A stretch of 10,982 bases of DNA from Lachnospiraceae bacterium (GCA_024684065.1 JAIKXO010000023.1:1-10982); one strand, 5' to 3'. Counted from the stretch's first letter, positions 1-7,710 are shown. The notes: generated from the sequence alone by a model not told the origin. Numbers and translations are program-made.

Positions 1-735
1 GGTGATGATCGCGCAGGCGGTAACCGTCACCGAGATCACAAGATTCATAAAAAGGCCGTAAAATACGGACTTTCGGATCTCCTTTCCGTCAGGTCCGAGG
101 ATACCGATCACCTGGGGCATGGCAAAGATCGCGGAAAACGAGAACATGATCATGCTGTATGCCGCCACAACGCCACTTACTTCCGGTATTCCCCTGATCA
201 TAAGAAAGGACCTGCAGGCTGTTAAGTTTATACTTCTTAAGGAAATAAAAGCAGCCATCAAAAGTATTGCTCCCATCACGCTGACGGTCACCTCTTCGCT
301 GATACATATCGCGTGAAGTCCGAGGAGCACTGTTACCGCGGCTAAAATATAAAAACCGGCCGCGAAAACAGCCGCTGAAATTCCCGGAATGATCTCGCCC
401 ATTATCTCTGCGGCGCCTGAAATATATGCCGCAAGATTTGTTTCAAGAACCACTACCATAATGATAAAAAAGGCGATCCTGAGAAAATTCTTCAGTTTTC
501 CCCTGAACAGATAGATATGAAATGCGCTGAGAATATCCGCGGTATCGCCCGTGTTCAAAAGGATCTGGGCGATCATAAGATGTAAAAGCACACTGATGAG
601 ATATGCCGATAAAAATGCAATGGAGCCACCCACGATGCCGGTTTTTGAAATAAAATACGGAATTGCCATGACTCCGCTTCCGATCCCGTTCCCGGCAACC
701 ACGGCAGAGGCTGAAAATACTGATTTTTTCTTCAT
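1..735 (-). CDS. Amino acid permease-like membrane transporter (3' part outside window)
   Basis: Reading leftward from an ATG at 735 gives 245 codons with no stop, so the C-terminal part lies beyond the window. The protein begins MKKKSVFSASAVVAGNGIGS and is almost entirely hydrophobic. The first segment has the glycine-rich pattern (AGNGIGSGVMAIPYF, about residues 14-28) typical of the broken TM1 helix of APC-superfamily amino acid transporters of the AAAP/HAAAP type. About six or seven membrane segments are visible in this part. The likely role is cation-coupled uptake of an amino acid at the cytoplasmic membrane; the substrate cannot be read. The start is uncertain: the ATG has only a weak GGA about 12 nt upstream, and the frame stays open upstream to an in-frame GTG at 801, which would add 22 hydrophilic residues. 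A small GC hairpin (749-753 with 763-767) lies just upstream. It is 82 bp behind the phosphatase gene and may share its transcript. Confidence 0.72.
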   Translation of the reverse strand, partial: MKKKSVFSASAVVAGNGIGSGVMAIPYFISKTGIVGGSIAFLSAYLISVLLHLMIAQILLNTGDTADILSAFHIYLFRGKLKNFLRIAFFIIMVVVLETNLAAYISGAAEIMGEIIPGISAAVFAAGFYILAAVTVLLGLHAICISEEVTVSVMGAILLMAAFISLRSINLTACRSFLMIRGIPEVSGVVAAYSMIMFSFSAIFAMPQVIGILGPDGKEIRKSVFYGLFMNLVISVTVTACAIIT

Positions 736-817
736 TTTTTCAGAGTATCCGGGTTGCTGCTGCCCGGGCTTATAACCATTGTGATCTATAGCTTTACGCA
801 CACAAACGCACGGAGAT

Positions 818-2728
818 TTACGGCCTGCCTGAATATCTGATACAGAGCATCGTTATGTCGTCATACTGCTCCGCCCCCTTTACAAACCGGTCAAGATCAG
901 CTTTCACGGTTTCGCATACCACTTCGGCAATTCCGTTTTCACCTGCAGGCTCCGGGAAGTTATCGCCGAATGAAAGCAGGTCGAGGAGCCTTTCCTCTCC
1001 ATACTGATTTTCATCAATGTCTGTTGCCTCCGTTACACCGTCCGTATAGAGGAAAAGTATATCGCCCTCCCTGAGTTCAAGCGTCTCCTCCTTATAGGTC
1101 AGGCCTTCTATTACCGCAAGCATCAGGTCGTGCTCCATGTCCAGATATTCCGCCCTGCCATCCCTGATAAGCACCGGGGGATTATGGCCTGCATTAACCA
1201 CGCGTACGACCCCTGTCTTCAGATCAAGGTATCCCATCCACGCTGTTATAAACAGCGTCTCATCATTTCCCTCAATAAGATTTCTGTTTGCCTGGGTAAA
1301 CACCTCTGCCGGAGGCATTCCGCTCTCCGCAAGGTTCTTTATGATGGCTTTTCCTCTCATCATAAACATGGCTCCCGGAATACTCTTTCCTGATACATCG
1401 GCGATCAGAAATCCCAGCGTATCTTCTCCGACCATGTAGAAATCATAAAAATCCCCGCCGACCACTTTTGCCGCATGCATGCTGGCAAACAGTTCAAATT
1501 CATCCCGGTCGGGAAAGGGCGGAAACACATTGGGAAGGACAGCGGTCTGTATCGCCTTTGCAACCTTAAGATCACTGTCTATGCGGGCCGCGGCTTCGGC
1601 TATATATCCCTTCAGTCTGTCAACGGTCGCGTTTATATCCGTGGACAGTGCATCAAATTCATAGGTGTCGCGCACATCGACAGCCTCATCCAGATTACCG
1701 TCCGTGATCTTTGAAAGCGAATCATTGACCTTGATCATATTATTGACTATGCGCTTTCTAAGGAGGATGATAAGTGCCGTAAAAAGAATGGCAAACACTG
1801 CCGTTTCAAGCAGAATACTATTTTTCAACATAGAATTGACATCATCTGTCGCTTCACTTACCGAACACACCCCAATGACATATATCCCTTTGACCCGGTT
1901 GATATTTACATAGCTCGGTATCCCGAAAGCATCACATTTTACATCTTCAAAAACATACTCCTTATCAGGATCTATGGGAATACCCGAATCGGCAATACTC
2001 TTACCCGAATATTCGTTATGAAAGCTGTTTAAGATCTTCAGATCTTCATCACATATCAGAAGATACCCGCTCTCCCCTATACGTCTGTTGGTTACGGCAA
2101 AACCCGCCTGGGTACTGATCGCTTCGTAGTAAGGCTCTTTAGTCAGTCCGATCTGTATAAAACCGCTTCCGTCAGGAAACCGTTTGCCTGCATACTTCAT
2201 TACCTGCAGTTCATCATAGGATTCTTTCCTCATCGGCTGTACGTATGACTCCGTGCTTCCATCCAGAAGGACGAGGAATTCCGAAGACGGTTCTCCGTTA
2301 TGCATGTCATACCCTATGTATTCGGGAACAGATGACGCGACGATAATACCCCGTGTGTCAACGACATTTATCTCAAACCCATATTCATAATAACTGTCAT
2401 GAAGGTCTTTCGACAGAGCATCCGGATCATCTATCCTTGCGGAAGTTATATAATCCTGTTCTATGAACTCATTGATATACGAAATGAACGCATCATCAAC
2501 CAGCTCATCAATATCGGTGCTCACGTCCTCAACGTTATGTCTCACGAGCAATGCGGTCTGCTGTCTGGACCGGCCTGACATAGCCAGATATCTGAGAACT
2601 GTTGATACTGTATAAGCAATGAACACGATAACAAGGAGCCATATCGTTATGACATTTGAAATCCTTCTTTTTTTCATTTTCATCCTTTTCTTCACACGGG
2701 AACGCTGATCAGAGCGTTTCCCGCGCAT
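818..2728 (-). CDS. Membrane-anchored SpoIIE/RsbU-family PP2C serine phosphatase with Cache-like sensor and HAMP
   Basis: This 636-residue protein shows a basic N-terminus, a first membrane helix (about 25-48), an extracytoplasmic region (about 50-300) with a Cache-like stretch (RIGESGYLLICDEDLKI near 216-232), a second helix (about 303-323), a HAMP-like linker (325-376) and a SpoIIE/PP2C domain (about 385-632). The phosphatase motifs appear intact: GDFYD at 425-429, DVSGK at 444-448, NAGHNPP at 512-518, LYTDGVTEA at 560-568 and YDDITML at 622-628, so the metal-binding aspartates are present. Family members dephosphorylate a serine on STAS-domain anti-sigma antagonists; here an outside ligand would control that activity. 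No kinase or STAS partner is nearby, so the substrate is unknown. The ATG at 2728 has no clear ribosome site. The in-frame ATG at 2677 (residue 18) has AAAAGGA at good spacing and is the better start. It follows the 286-residue gene by 35 bp, consistent with one operon. Confidence 0.9.
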   Translation of the reverse strand: MRGKRSDQRSRVKKRMKMKKRRISNVITIWLLVIVFIAYTVSTVLRYLAMSGRSRQQTALLVRHNVEDVSTDIDELVDDAFISYINEFIEQDYITSARIDDPDALSKDLHDSYYEYGFEINVVDTRGIIVASSVPEYIGYDMHNGEPSSEFLVLLDGSTESYVQPMRKESYDELQVMKYAGKRFPDGSGFIQIGLTKEPYYEAISTQAGFAVTNRRIGESGYLLICDEDLKILNSFHNEYSGKSIADSGIPIDPDKEYVFEDVKCDAFGIPSYVNINRVKGIYVIGVCSVSEATDDVNSMLKNSILLETAVFAILFTALIILLRKRIVNNMIKVNDSLSKITDGNLDEAVDVRDTYEFDALSTDINATVDRLKGYIAEAAARIDSDLKVAKAIQTAVLPNVFPPFPDRDEFELFASMHAAKVVGGDFYDFYMVGEDTLGFLIADVSGKSIPGAMFMMRGKAIIKNLAESGMPPAEVFTQANRNLIEGNDETLFITAWMGYLDLKTGVVRVVNAGHNPPVLIRDGRAEYLDMEHDLMLAVIEGLTYKEETLELREGDILFLYTDGVTEATDIDENQYGEERLLDLLSFGDNFPEPAGENGIAEVVCETVKADLDRFVKGAEQYDDITMLCIRYSGRP

Positions 2729-2763
2729 CAGTGTGATTCAGATCATAACAGAAGATTTTCTTT

Positions 2764-3624
2764 CTATATCGCGCCGGAAGCTTCTCTGCTCCCCTTGCTG
2801 ACCTGTTCTCCCTTCCTGTCCGGAAACAGCTTTTTTATCAGGGCTTTTGTCTGTTCTGAATGTCTCCTTAATATAACACGGGTTCCGGGAGATCTGCTTT
2901 TGCCGGCAGCCCGTATCGAATAGCGCATCATATTAAGGAGGTTGATATCGGCATCCGGCTGCATGGCAAAAAGCAGCTCTACGCGCAAAAGACCGGATGA
3001 CATCTCATGTACGAGAAGCATCCCGTTTATCTTATCATCCGCTATGATACAGGAAGAAATATCCGGATCAAACCAGGACATGGGCAGGAACGGAAGGTCC
3101 TCGTTCAGCCCGTACCTGCCATGGAAAACGCTTGACATAAGCCCTGTCTTAAACTGCCACGCCGAAATCCCCGAAAGGCTGTTTATATAGGACGGAGGAT
3201 CCTTTTTTGCAAGAGGCAGCGCCGCTAACTCCGAAACGGTAACGATCACATCCCTGCTCTCACCGTCCTCAAGCAAAAACCCGCCCTGATCCAGAGAAGC
3301 TTTTTCGGTATCTGACAGTATGGGGAGTTCAAAAAAAGAACGGACCACCTCTTCAGTACCGGTCATGTTATTGTAGACTGTCAGAAGTTCCTCTGCGTAA
3401 TCCTCATCCGAGGCCGTATATAAAAGGATCTCCGATCCGGTATCTCTTTCCTCATCCTCTTTCCCTTTAAGCTCCCAGATCATTGCGGCGTTTAATTTCC
3501 CGGAAAGCTGATCCTTCCCCGCTATTCCCCGGTAGTACTCTCTGCCTATGCTTTTAAGACACTCCTCATTCAGAAGCCCTGAGTACTCTTCCCTGTTCTC
3601 TTCCGTGATATCGATTATATTCAT
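2764..3624 (-). CDS. Uncharacterised 286-residue soluble protein, possibly two GNAT-like halves
   Basis: The family is not recognised with certainty. The protein has no signal peptide or membrane helix, and starts MNIIDITEENREEYSGLLNE. Two parts can be seen: residues 1-about 135, acidic, with an alternating strand/helix look; and 150-270, where a pattern of strand (SCIIADDKINGMLLVHEM, 190-207), strand (LRVELLFAM, 213-221), helix (INLLNMMRYSIRAA, 227-240), strand (TRVILRR, 248-254) and short helix (TKALIKKLF) resembles the C-terminal core of GNAT acetyltransferases. The usual acetyl-CoA loop (R/Q-x-x-G-x-G/A) is not evident, so it may be a non-catalytic or divergent member. The tail after 270 is low-complexity and charged. 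The ATG at 3624 has GAGGAA about 12 nt upstream. It lies 59 bp after the GGDEF-like gene and 35 bp before the phosphatase gene, so it is probably co-expressed with these signalling proteins. The GNAT suggestion is inference only. Confidence 0.72.
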   Translation of the reverse strand: MNIIDITEENREEYSGLLNEECLKSIGREYYRGIAGKDQLSGKLNAAMIWELKGKEDEERDTGSEILLYTASDEDYAEELLTVYNNMTGTEEVVRSFFELPILSDTEKASLDQGGFLLEDGESRDVIVTVSELAALPLAKKDPPSYINSLSGISAWQFKTGLMSSVFHGRYGLNEDLPFLPMSWFDPDISSCIIADDKINGMLLVHEMSSGLLRVELLFAMQPDADINLLNMMRYSIRAAGKSRSPGTRVILRRHSEQTKALIKKLFPDRKGEQVSKGSREASGAI

Positions 3625-3683
3625 ATCCTGCTTAAGTTCCTCTTAAATATACAGATCCGCATACCTTTAATCTATCCCTGCGG

Positions 3684-4271
3684 TCATAACAGTTTTTTGG
3701 CAAACGCTGAAGCCGTCTCGTCTTCTCTCCTTTTGACCACAGAAGTTTCCACGCTAAAGGGCGGCTCCCACATCCCGGCCGCTTCCTTAAATGTTCTCTG
3801 AGCCATGCGTGCCGCGCTTTCCCTGAGATCCTCCGCAAACAGAAGGAATTCTCCGTCTCCCTTATCAATGACAAGACCGTTCTGAGGGCCCATTTCATGA
3901 AGGATACGGGCAAGGCCTTCCGGATCTGAAGGAGCGCTTAACGCAATGACGCATTCACCGCTGTAATTCTTTTTATCACGGTAAGTTCCCAGGTATTTCA
4001 GGAAATCGGTATTATAAAACCCTGTATCCGGATTCAGGAACCTGTCCCGTCTTTTTACCACCCCGTAGGTCAGAATGATCCCCAAAGCCATCAGTGAAGC
4101 GTCATAGAATCTGAACAGCACCCCGAGGACAAAGGGTATGATAAATGCCCCGAGCCTTATAAACTTCGGTTCCCTGCTTTCCCTGAATTCAGTTTTTCCT
4201 GAGCTGCCTCCTGCTTCCTCTCCATGATCCGGATCATTTCCCGATATCCTCAGGATCCTGGAACTTGACAA
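3684..4271 (-). CDS. Short two-TM protein with degenerate GGDEF-like domain; start or frame disrupted
   Basis: The 195-codon frame encodes a charged N-terminus, two hydrophobic segments (about 38-54 and 56-72), then a compact domain resembling GGDEF. NPDTGFYNTDFLKYL (80-94) matches the 'D-x-L-T-G-L-x-N-R' opening of diguanylate cyclases, and DKGDGEFLLF (136-145) sits where RxGGDEFxxx would be. The signature is GDGEF rather than GGDEF and the domain is only about 115 residues, so catalysis is unlikely; nucleotide or c-di-GMP sensing, or a scaffolding role, is possible. In this frame the only start before residue 62 is a TTG at 4271, with no ribosome site and a 38-nt overlap with the upstream gene. 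A much better start (ATG at 4237, GAGGA upstream, ATGA overlap) lies one frame away. A -1 shift at the A5 run (4193-4197) would join it to this body as a 184-residue protein. The gene is therefore either frameshifted, programmed to shift, or started weakly. It sits between the GtrII-type gene and the GNAT-like gene. Confidence 0.7.
   Translation of the reverse strand: MSSSRILRISGNDPDHGEEAGGSSGKTEFRESREPKFIRLGAFIIPFVLGVLFRFYDASLMALGIILTYGVVKRRDRFLNPDTGFYNTDFLKYLGTYRDKKNYSGECVIALSAPSDPEGLARILHEMGPQNGLVIDKGDGEFLLFAEDLRESAARMAQRTFKEAAGMWEPPFSVETSVVKRREDETASAFAKKLL
4157..4237 (-). other. 26-codon ORF with ATGA coupling, probably the true 5' end of the GGDEF-like gene
   Basis: The ATG at 4237 overlaps the TGA stop of the GtrII-type gene (ATGA) and has GAGGA about 9 nt upstream, the best translation signal at this junction. 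It reads MIRIMERKQEAAQEKLNSGK and stops at 4157. The first 15 residues are a natural charged cytoplasmic tail. After GAA AAA, one step back on the A run enters the frame of the GGDEF-like protein, giving ...QEAAQEK-TEFRESREPKF. It is unlikely to be a separate functional peptide. Confidence 0.45.
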
Positions 4272-5943
4272 CTATGGTATCGTCTATCACTTTTATCGAG
4301 CCGTCGTCAGGATACTTTGGCATGGCCGCGACCTCCGGATGGTTATAAAAGTATTCCTCATCCTCATCGGAATTCCTTACCACAGGGTCAAAGCCTATGA
4401 CCCTTGTCATGATATTCCAGTAGGAGTATTCGCCTATATTGGTACTCGCTTTTCCCGCGATATTAAAGGTTTCATCGATCATGGCCTGTCTTCGGTGAGT
4501 AGAATCCCCGGAAGGAGCCCCTATGAGCGCAACAGGCATATCGTCCGTGTAGCCCTCCACGCTCTTTATCTGGGTCATCAGCACGGTAAAGTACGCGTTA
4601 TCGTGGATATTGGTATATTCCATCGCAAGATAATTACCGTTTGCAAACCATATATATGTTATAACCGCAGCAGTCAGCGCTATGGACGTCACGATGTCCG
4701 CGGCCTTCATAAGCCCTCTGCCGTCCGGGGCAGGACCTGTCTTTTCATTTCCTGTTTTATGTGAATTTTCGGTGGTTTTACCCGGATCCGGATATAAAAC
4801 AGTATCAGAAAGGGCAGTAAGACATGCCATGGGGATAACCAGCACATATACTATCTCATATACCATTATTGAGTACATGGTTCCCGAAGAAACAGCCATT
4901 ATTATGATAAGATTTACCGCTACCGGAAGCACGGCCATGATGGCGGTTATAAGGAGCTTAAGATGTGTCATTTTCCGTGTTTGCCAGATTTTTATAAATG
5001 TAAATAAAAAGACCAGGAAGGATACGAAAAAGGCAATGCGCACTATCACATTGGGGTTCATCGAATACACGTCCTTAAATGGGAGCCTTAAAAAGGTCTT
5101 ATAGCATCCGATAAGCCCTTTTATTAACTGATCAGGGCTTATTTTTCCCATACTGTCCAGGTTCTCATAAGTCTCCATTTCCTTTCCGGTAATGGCAAGG
5201 GCCAGCTTACTGCCAATGAGGAATAAGGCCATGCACGCCCCAAGGTAGATAACATAAAAGACACACCTTCTGACAGATTCCTTAAGCTCCGGGTCGTTAC
5301 GGATGAAGTCAACCAGCAGAAACCCCACTAACAGACATACCGCCGTAACAAAATTAGCCTGATATATGGCCATTCCGTATATGACAAAAGCCGCCGAAAC
5401 AATAATGCCAGCCGCCTTTGCCGTTTTACTGCCATCCTCTTTCTGCCTTACAAGGATCCATATTCCCGCCGCGGTCAGGGCGATGCCGATAGCGTAGTAA
5501 TGCGTGGTGAACATATAAAACATCCTGCAGACGAGAGCGGGAAAGGTAGTCATAAGCGCCCCCGTGACGCCAGCGTAAAAATCATCGTTTATATTAAATA
5601 CCGCCACGGCAAAGCAGGCAGTCAGGGTGTACAGGATTATTGTTGTAAATCCGTTAACAAAAGGTATCGTAAAGCAGTCGTCAAACAAAAGCTTCTGCAG
5701 CCACACCGTGACGGATAACGTCCACCGGCCTACCTCCACACCCGTACCGAAGCCGGTGGGAGTATGCCAGAGCTCGTCATAATTATAAAGATGATTCGTA
5801 AGGGCATATATATGGGCCATAAGACCGCAGATAAGCCCTGAGTAAAAGCAGATCCTGTACCTTTTTTCTATCCTGTTATAGCTGTCCTTGATAAAATTAC
5901 CCGCAGTACTCTTCAAGTTCTGTTTCCTCTCTATGCGGCACAC
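4234..5943 (-). CDS. GtrII-type membrane glucosyltransferase (Glucos_trans_II family, GT-C-like)
   Basis: A polytopic protein of up to 569 residues. After an N-terminal helix (about 33-48) comes NHLYNYDELWHTPTGFGTG (50-68) and GRWTLSVTVWLQKLLF (72-87), the acidic loop and following segment seen in the glucosyl transferase GtrII family (serotype-converting glucosyltransferases). About ten more hydrophobic segments run to residue 436, followed by an extracytoplasmic C-terminal domain (about 437-569). Family members transfer a sugar from a polyprenyl-phosphate donor to a surface polysaccharide at the outer face of the membrane; donor and acceptor cannot be read here. The frame opens at a GTG (5943) without a good ribosome site. 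A TTG at 5916 (residue 10), preceded by AGAGGAA at 9-nt spacing, is a better candidate start. It lies downstream of another polytopic GT-C-like gene, suggesting a common glycan pathway. Its TGA at 4236-4234 overlaps an ATG (ATGA). Confidence 0.78.
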   Translation of the reverse strand: MCRIERKQNLKSTAGNFIKDSYNRIEKRYRICFYSGLICGLMAHIYALTNHLYNYDELWHTPTGFGTGVEVGRWTLSVTVWLQKLLFDDCFTIPFVNGFTTIILYTLTACFAVAVFNINDDFYAGVTGALMTTFPALVCRMFYMFTTHYYAIGIALTAAGIWILVRQKEDGSKTAKAAGIIVSAAFVIYGMAIYQANFVTAVCLLVGFLLVDFIRNDPELKESVRRCVFYVIYLGACMALFLIGSKLALAITGKEMETYENLDSMGKISPDQLIKGLIGCYKTFLRLPFKDVYSMNPNVIVRIAFFVSFLVFLFTFIKIWQTRKMTHLKLLITAIMAVLPVAVNLIIIMAVSSGTMYSIMVYEIVYVLVIPMACLTALSDTVLYPDPGKTTENSHKTGNEKTGPAPDGRGLMKAADIVTSIALTAAVITYIWFANGNYLAMEYTNIHDNAYFTVLMTQIKSVEGYTDDMPVALIGAPSGDSTHRRQAMIDETFNIAGKASTNIGEYSYWNIMTRVIGFDPVVRNSDEDEEYFYNHPEVAAMPKYPDDGSIKVIDDTIVVKFQDPEDIGK

Positions 5944-6018
5944 GCCTGTAAGTCCGGACAGAGGCTGTTTATATGTGCAGATCCTCTCTGCCCTTCAGAC
6001 CGGAGCATTTCCTGTCTT

Positions 6019-7581
6019 TCAGAAAAGATTGTGGTCAAAAATCACTATATATCCGTCATCGTCAAAAGGGATCACTTCCGAGGCATCCCTGCATACCGTA
6101 TCCTCAGTGATTTCGTACTCCCAGGAGGATAAAAAGATAAAATAACGGTCAGTCCCCTCTTCGGCCTCGAACTGATCCTCCCGCGCATTATACAGCCTGG
6201 GCGTCACCTCACCGCTCTCCGATATGATAACCGGAGCCACCGTTATGTCGGAATCCGACAACACGGTGGTCACCTGCGCAGACCAGTATTCGGCATAGCC
6301 CCTCTTCAGCTCATTATCCCTTAATACGGCTATCAGGCCGTCATACCGGTTCTGCCCTCTCAGTGCCGTGACGCTGTATGCGCTGAACACACAGGCTACG
6401 GACAATATGACCGCAAGCACCGCTCCGAACCGTGACAAAGCCCCCTGCCTTAAAAGCCACATCATAAAGATCACGGTCACCGTCACGGCAGTCATATAAA
6501 GCCCCACCATTCTGTGTATTGTCCCCCTGGCATGGCTGAAATCATATATAAACAAGGTAGCTGCCAGTAAAATAATATATGAAAGCATGTATAGCCTTAT
6601 GATCCTGTTCTCTATCTTCCGGTACGCGAAAAAAGCTATGAACGGCGTGAAGATAATGACCAGGCTGACAAAAGCCATATACATGACCCTGATGCCCGTC
6701 GTGGATTCCATGGGGATTTCCGAGGGGATCTCTCCTGCGACGCATACCATCATCACCCTGAGCCTCTCCGTAAATTCCCACACCCATTCCTGCCACATGG
6801 GAATGGTTTTAAACAGTCCTTCATATACGGTTTTCACCCCGGAAAGCCTCTGAATGACGGCAGACCCGATAAAACCGGCTCCGGCCGCTATAAGGCCCGC
6901 TGCGCTTAGCACCGCGGTATTTTTATTTTCACTGCAGAAAAGCTCATCCTTTATGCAGATAAATCTTTCCAGGATAACGGCTCCGTAGAACGGTATGCAG
7001 AAAAACAATATGGTGGTAAGACCGTTAGTACAGAACAATGCTGTAAGAACGATAAGCAGTATCGACCTTTTTCGGTTTTCCTTCGAAAAGACCTGATTCC
7101 CCGTATCTATCCCGGAATAGACCGCCAGGGCTGTTATAACGAAAAGAAGACCGAGACTGTAATGGATCACGTGCCCCCACATGATCATACGGGTATTCTT
7201 GGTGGGAAGACTCATAAGCAGGATAAAAGCGGCCGCTGTCAGTGAATTATCCACCGGAAAGTCCATTGATCTTAAAAACTTATACAGGGAAAACACAAAA
7301 ATCGCAAAAAACAATATGAATCCCAATGCATGAGCCGTATATCCGACACCGAATATGGCCACAAAGGGCATCATCAGAAGGGACCCGCCGAAGGGCAGCG
7401 TATAGGCATAGTACATTTCCGGATCAAACAGTCCGTTGCCTGTGAGCATAGCTTCAGCCCACAAAATGGTATCCGTAAAATCAGAATCGAATTCGATCCT
7501 TTCCTTTGCAATGATATAATACAGTACCATAAATATCGAAAATATGAAAAACAGTAATGCTCCTGTTCTCTTTCTGCTCAA
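6019..7581 (-). CDS. GT-C-like polytopic membrane protein, probable glycosyltransferase
   Basis: A 520-residue membrane protein: TM1 at about 8-25, then an extracytoplasmic loop with FDSDFTDTILWAEAMLTGNG (31-50), an acidic pattern of the kind that holds the catalytic Asp in GT-C enzymes using polyprenyl-phosphate sugars. About nine or ten further hydrophobic segments extend to residue 405, followed by a soluble outer domain (about 410-520) containing RGYAEYWSAQVTTVLSDSDI (427-446). No exact family can be named; similarity to the PMT/GT39 or GtrII type is inferred from layout. The start is a TTG at 7581 with AAGG seven nt upstream. It is the first gene behind a consensus promoter and a structured leader, and 75 bp ahead of the GtrII-type gene, so the two probably work together on a surface polymer or lipid-linked sugar. 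Confidence 0.72.
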   Translation of the reverse strand: MSRKRTGALLFFIFSIFMVLYYIIAKERIEFDSDFTDTILWAEAMLTGNGLFDPEMYYAYTLPFGGSLLMMPFVAIFGVGYTAHALGFILFFAIFVFSLYKFLRSMDFPVDNSLTAAAFILLMSLPTKNTRMIMWGHVIHYSLGLLFVITALAVYSGIDTGNQVFSKENRKRSILLIVLTALFCTNGLTTILFFCIPFYGAVILERFICIKDELFCSENKNTAVLSAAGLIAAGAGFIGSAVIQRLSGVKTVYEGLFKTIPMWQEWVWEFTERLRVMMVCVAGEIPSEIPMESTTGIRVMYMAFVSLVIIFTPFIAFFAYRKIENRIIRLYMLSYIILLAATLFIYDFSHARGTIHRMVGLYMTAVTVTVIFMMWLLRQGALSRFGAVLAVILSVACVFSAYSVTALRGQNRYDGLIAVLRDNELKRGYAEYWSAQVTTVLSDSDITVAPVIISESGEVTPRLYNAREDQFEAEEGTDRYFIFLSSWEYEITEDTVCRDASEVIPFDDDGYIVIFDHNLF

Positions 7582-7590
7582 TTTAACACC

Positions 7591-7608
7591 TTCGGCTTTC
7601 CACCCGAA
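7591..7608 (-). promoter_or_regulatory. Small hairpin next to the Shine-Dalgarno of the first operon gene
   Basis: The 5-bp arms TTCGG/CCGAA (7604-7608 and 7591-7595) flank an 8-nt loop. The ribosome site AAGG (7589-7592) begins inside the 3' arm, so folding would partly hide it and reduce initiation at the TTG start at 7581. The stem is short and its effect is an inference. Confidence 0.3.
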
Positions 7609-7610
7609 AA

Positions 7611-7656
7611 CGAACCCGGCGGGGACATGTTCTGCCGTTTCCCTGACACGGGTTCG
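7611..7656 (-). promoter_or_regulatory. Leader inverted repeat, possible attenuator
   Basis: Perfect 8-bp arms CGAACCCG (7649-7656 on the minus strand) and CGGGTTCG (7611-7618) are separated by 30 nt. A further GGGA/TCCC pairing is possible inside the loop. On the minus strand the stem is followed by only four T residues, weak for an intrinsic terminator. It lies in the 5' leader between the promoter at 7711-7739 and the first gene, so attenuation or mRNA stabilisation is possible. A 16-codon ORF (7578-7628) starts within the loop. Confidence 0.42.
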
Positions 7657-7710
7657 CTTGGTTTACATAATACAATTTTTCAGATCCGGAATAGGTAAAA
7701 CAACAATAAA

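Noticed and set aside
119..775. Plus-strand ORFs at 119-316 and 551-775
   Set aside because: They are antisense to the permease-like gene, whose continuous hydrophobic reading with an APC-type TM1 motif is far more convincing.
3632..3913. 93-codon minus-strand ORF overlapping the GGDEF-like gene
   Set aside because: It is rich in Arg and Trp with no domain pattern, lacks its own ribosome site, and is an out-of-frame shadow of the GGDEF-like gene.
4339..5104. Plus-strand ORFs of about 140 codons inside the GtrII-type gene
   Set aside because: They are antisense to a clear polytopic membrane protein, have no ribosome site and no recognisable domain.
5944..6018. Hairpin (CAGAG/CTCTG with flanking GG/CC) between the two glycosyltransferase genes
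   Set aside because: The stem has a bulge, a loop of about 22 nt and no T run, so it supports neither a terminator nor a defined regulatory element.
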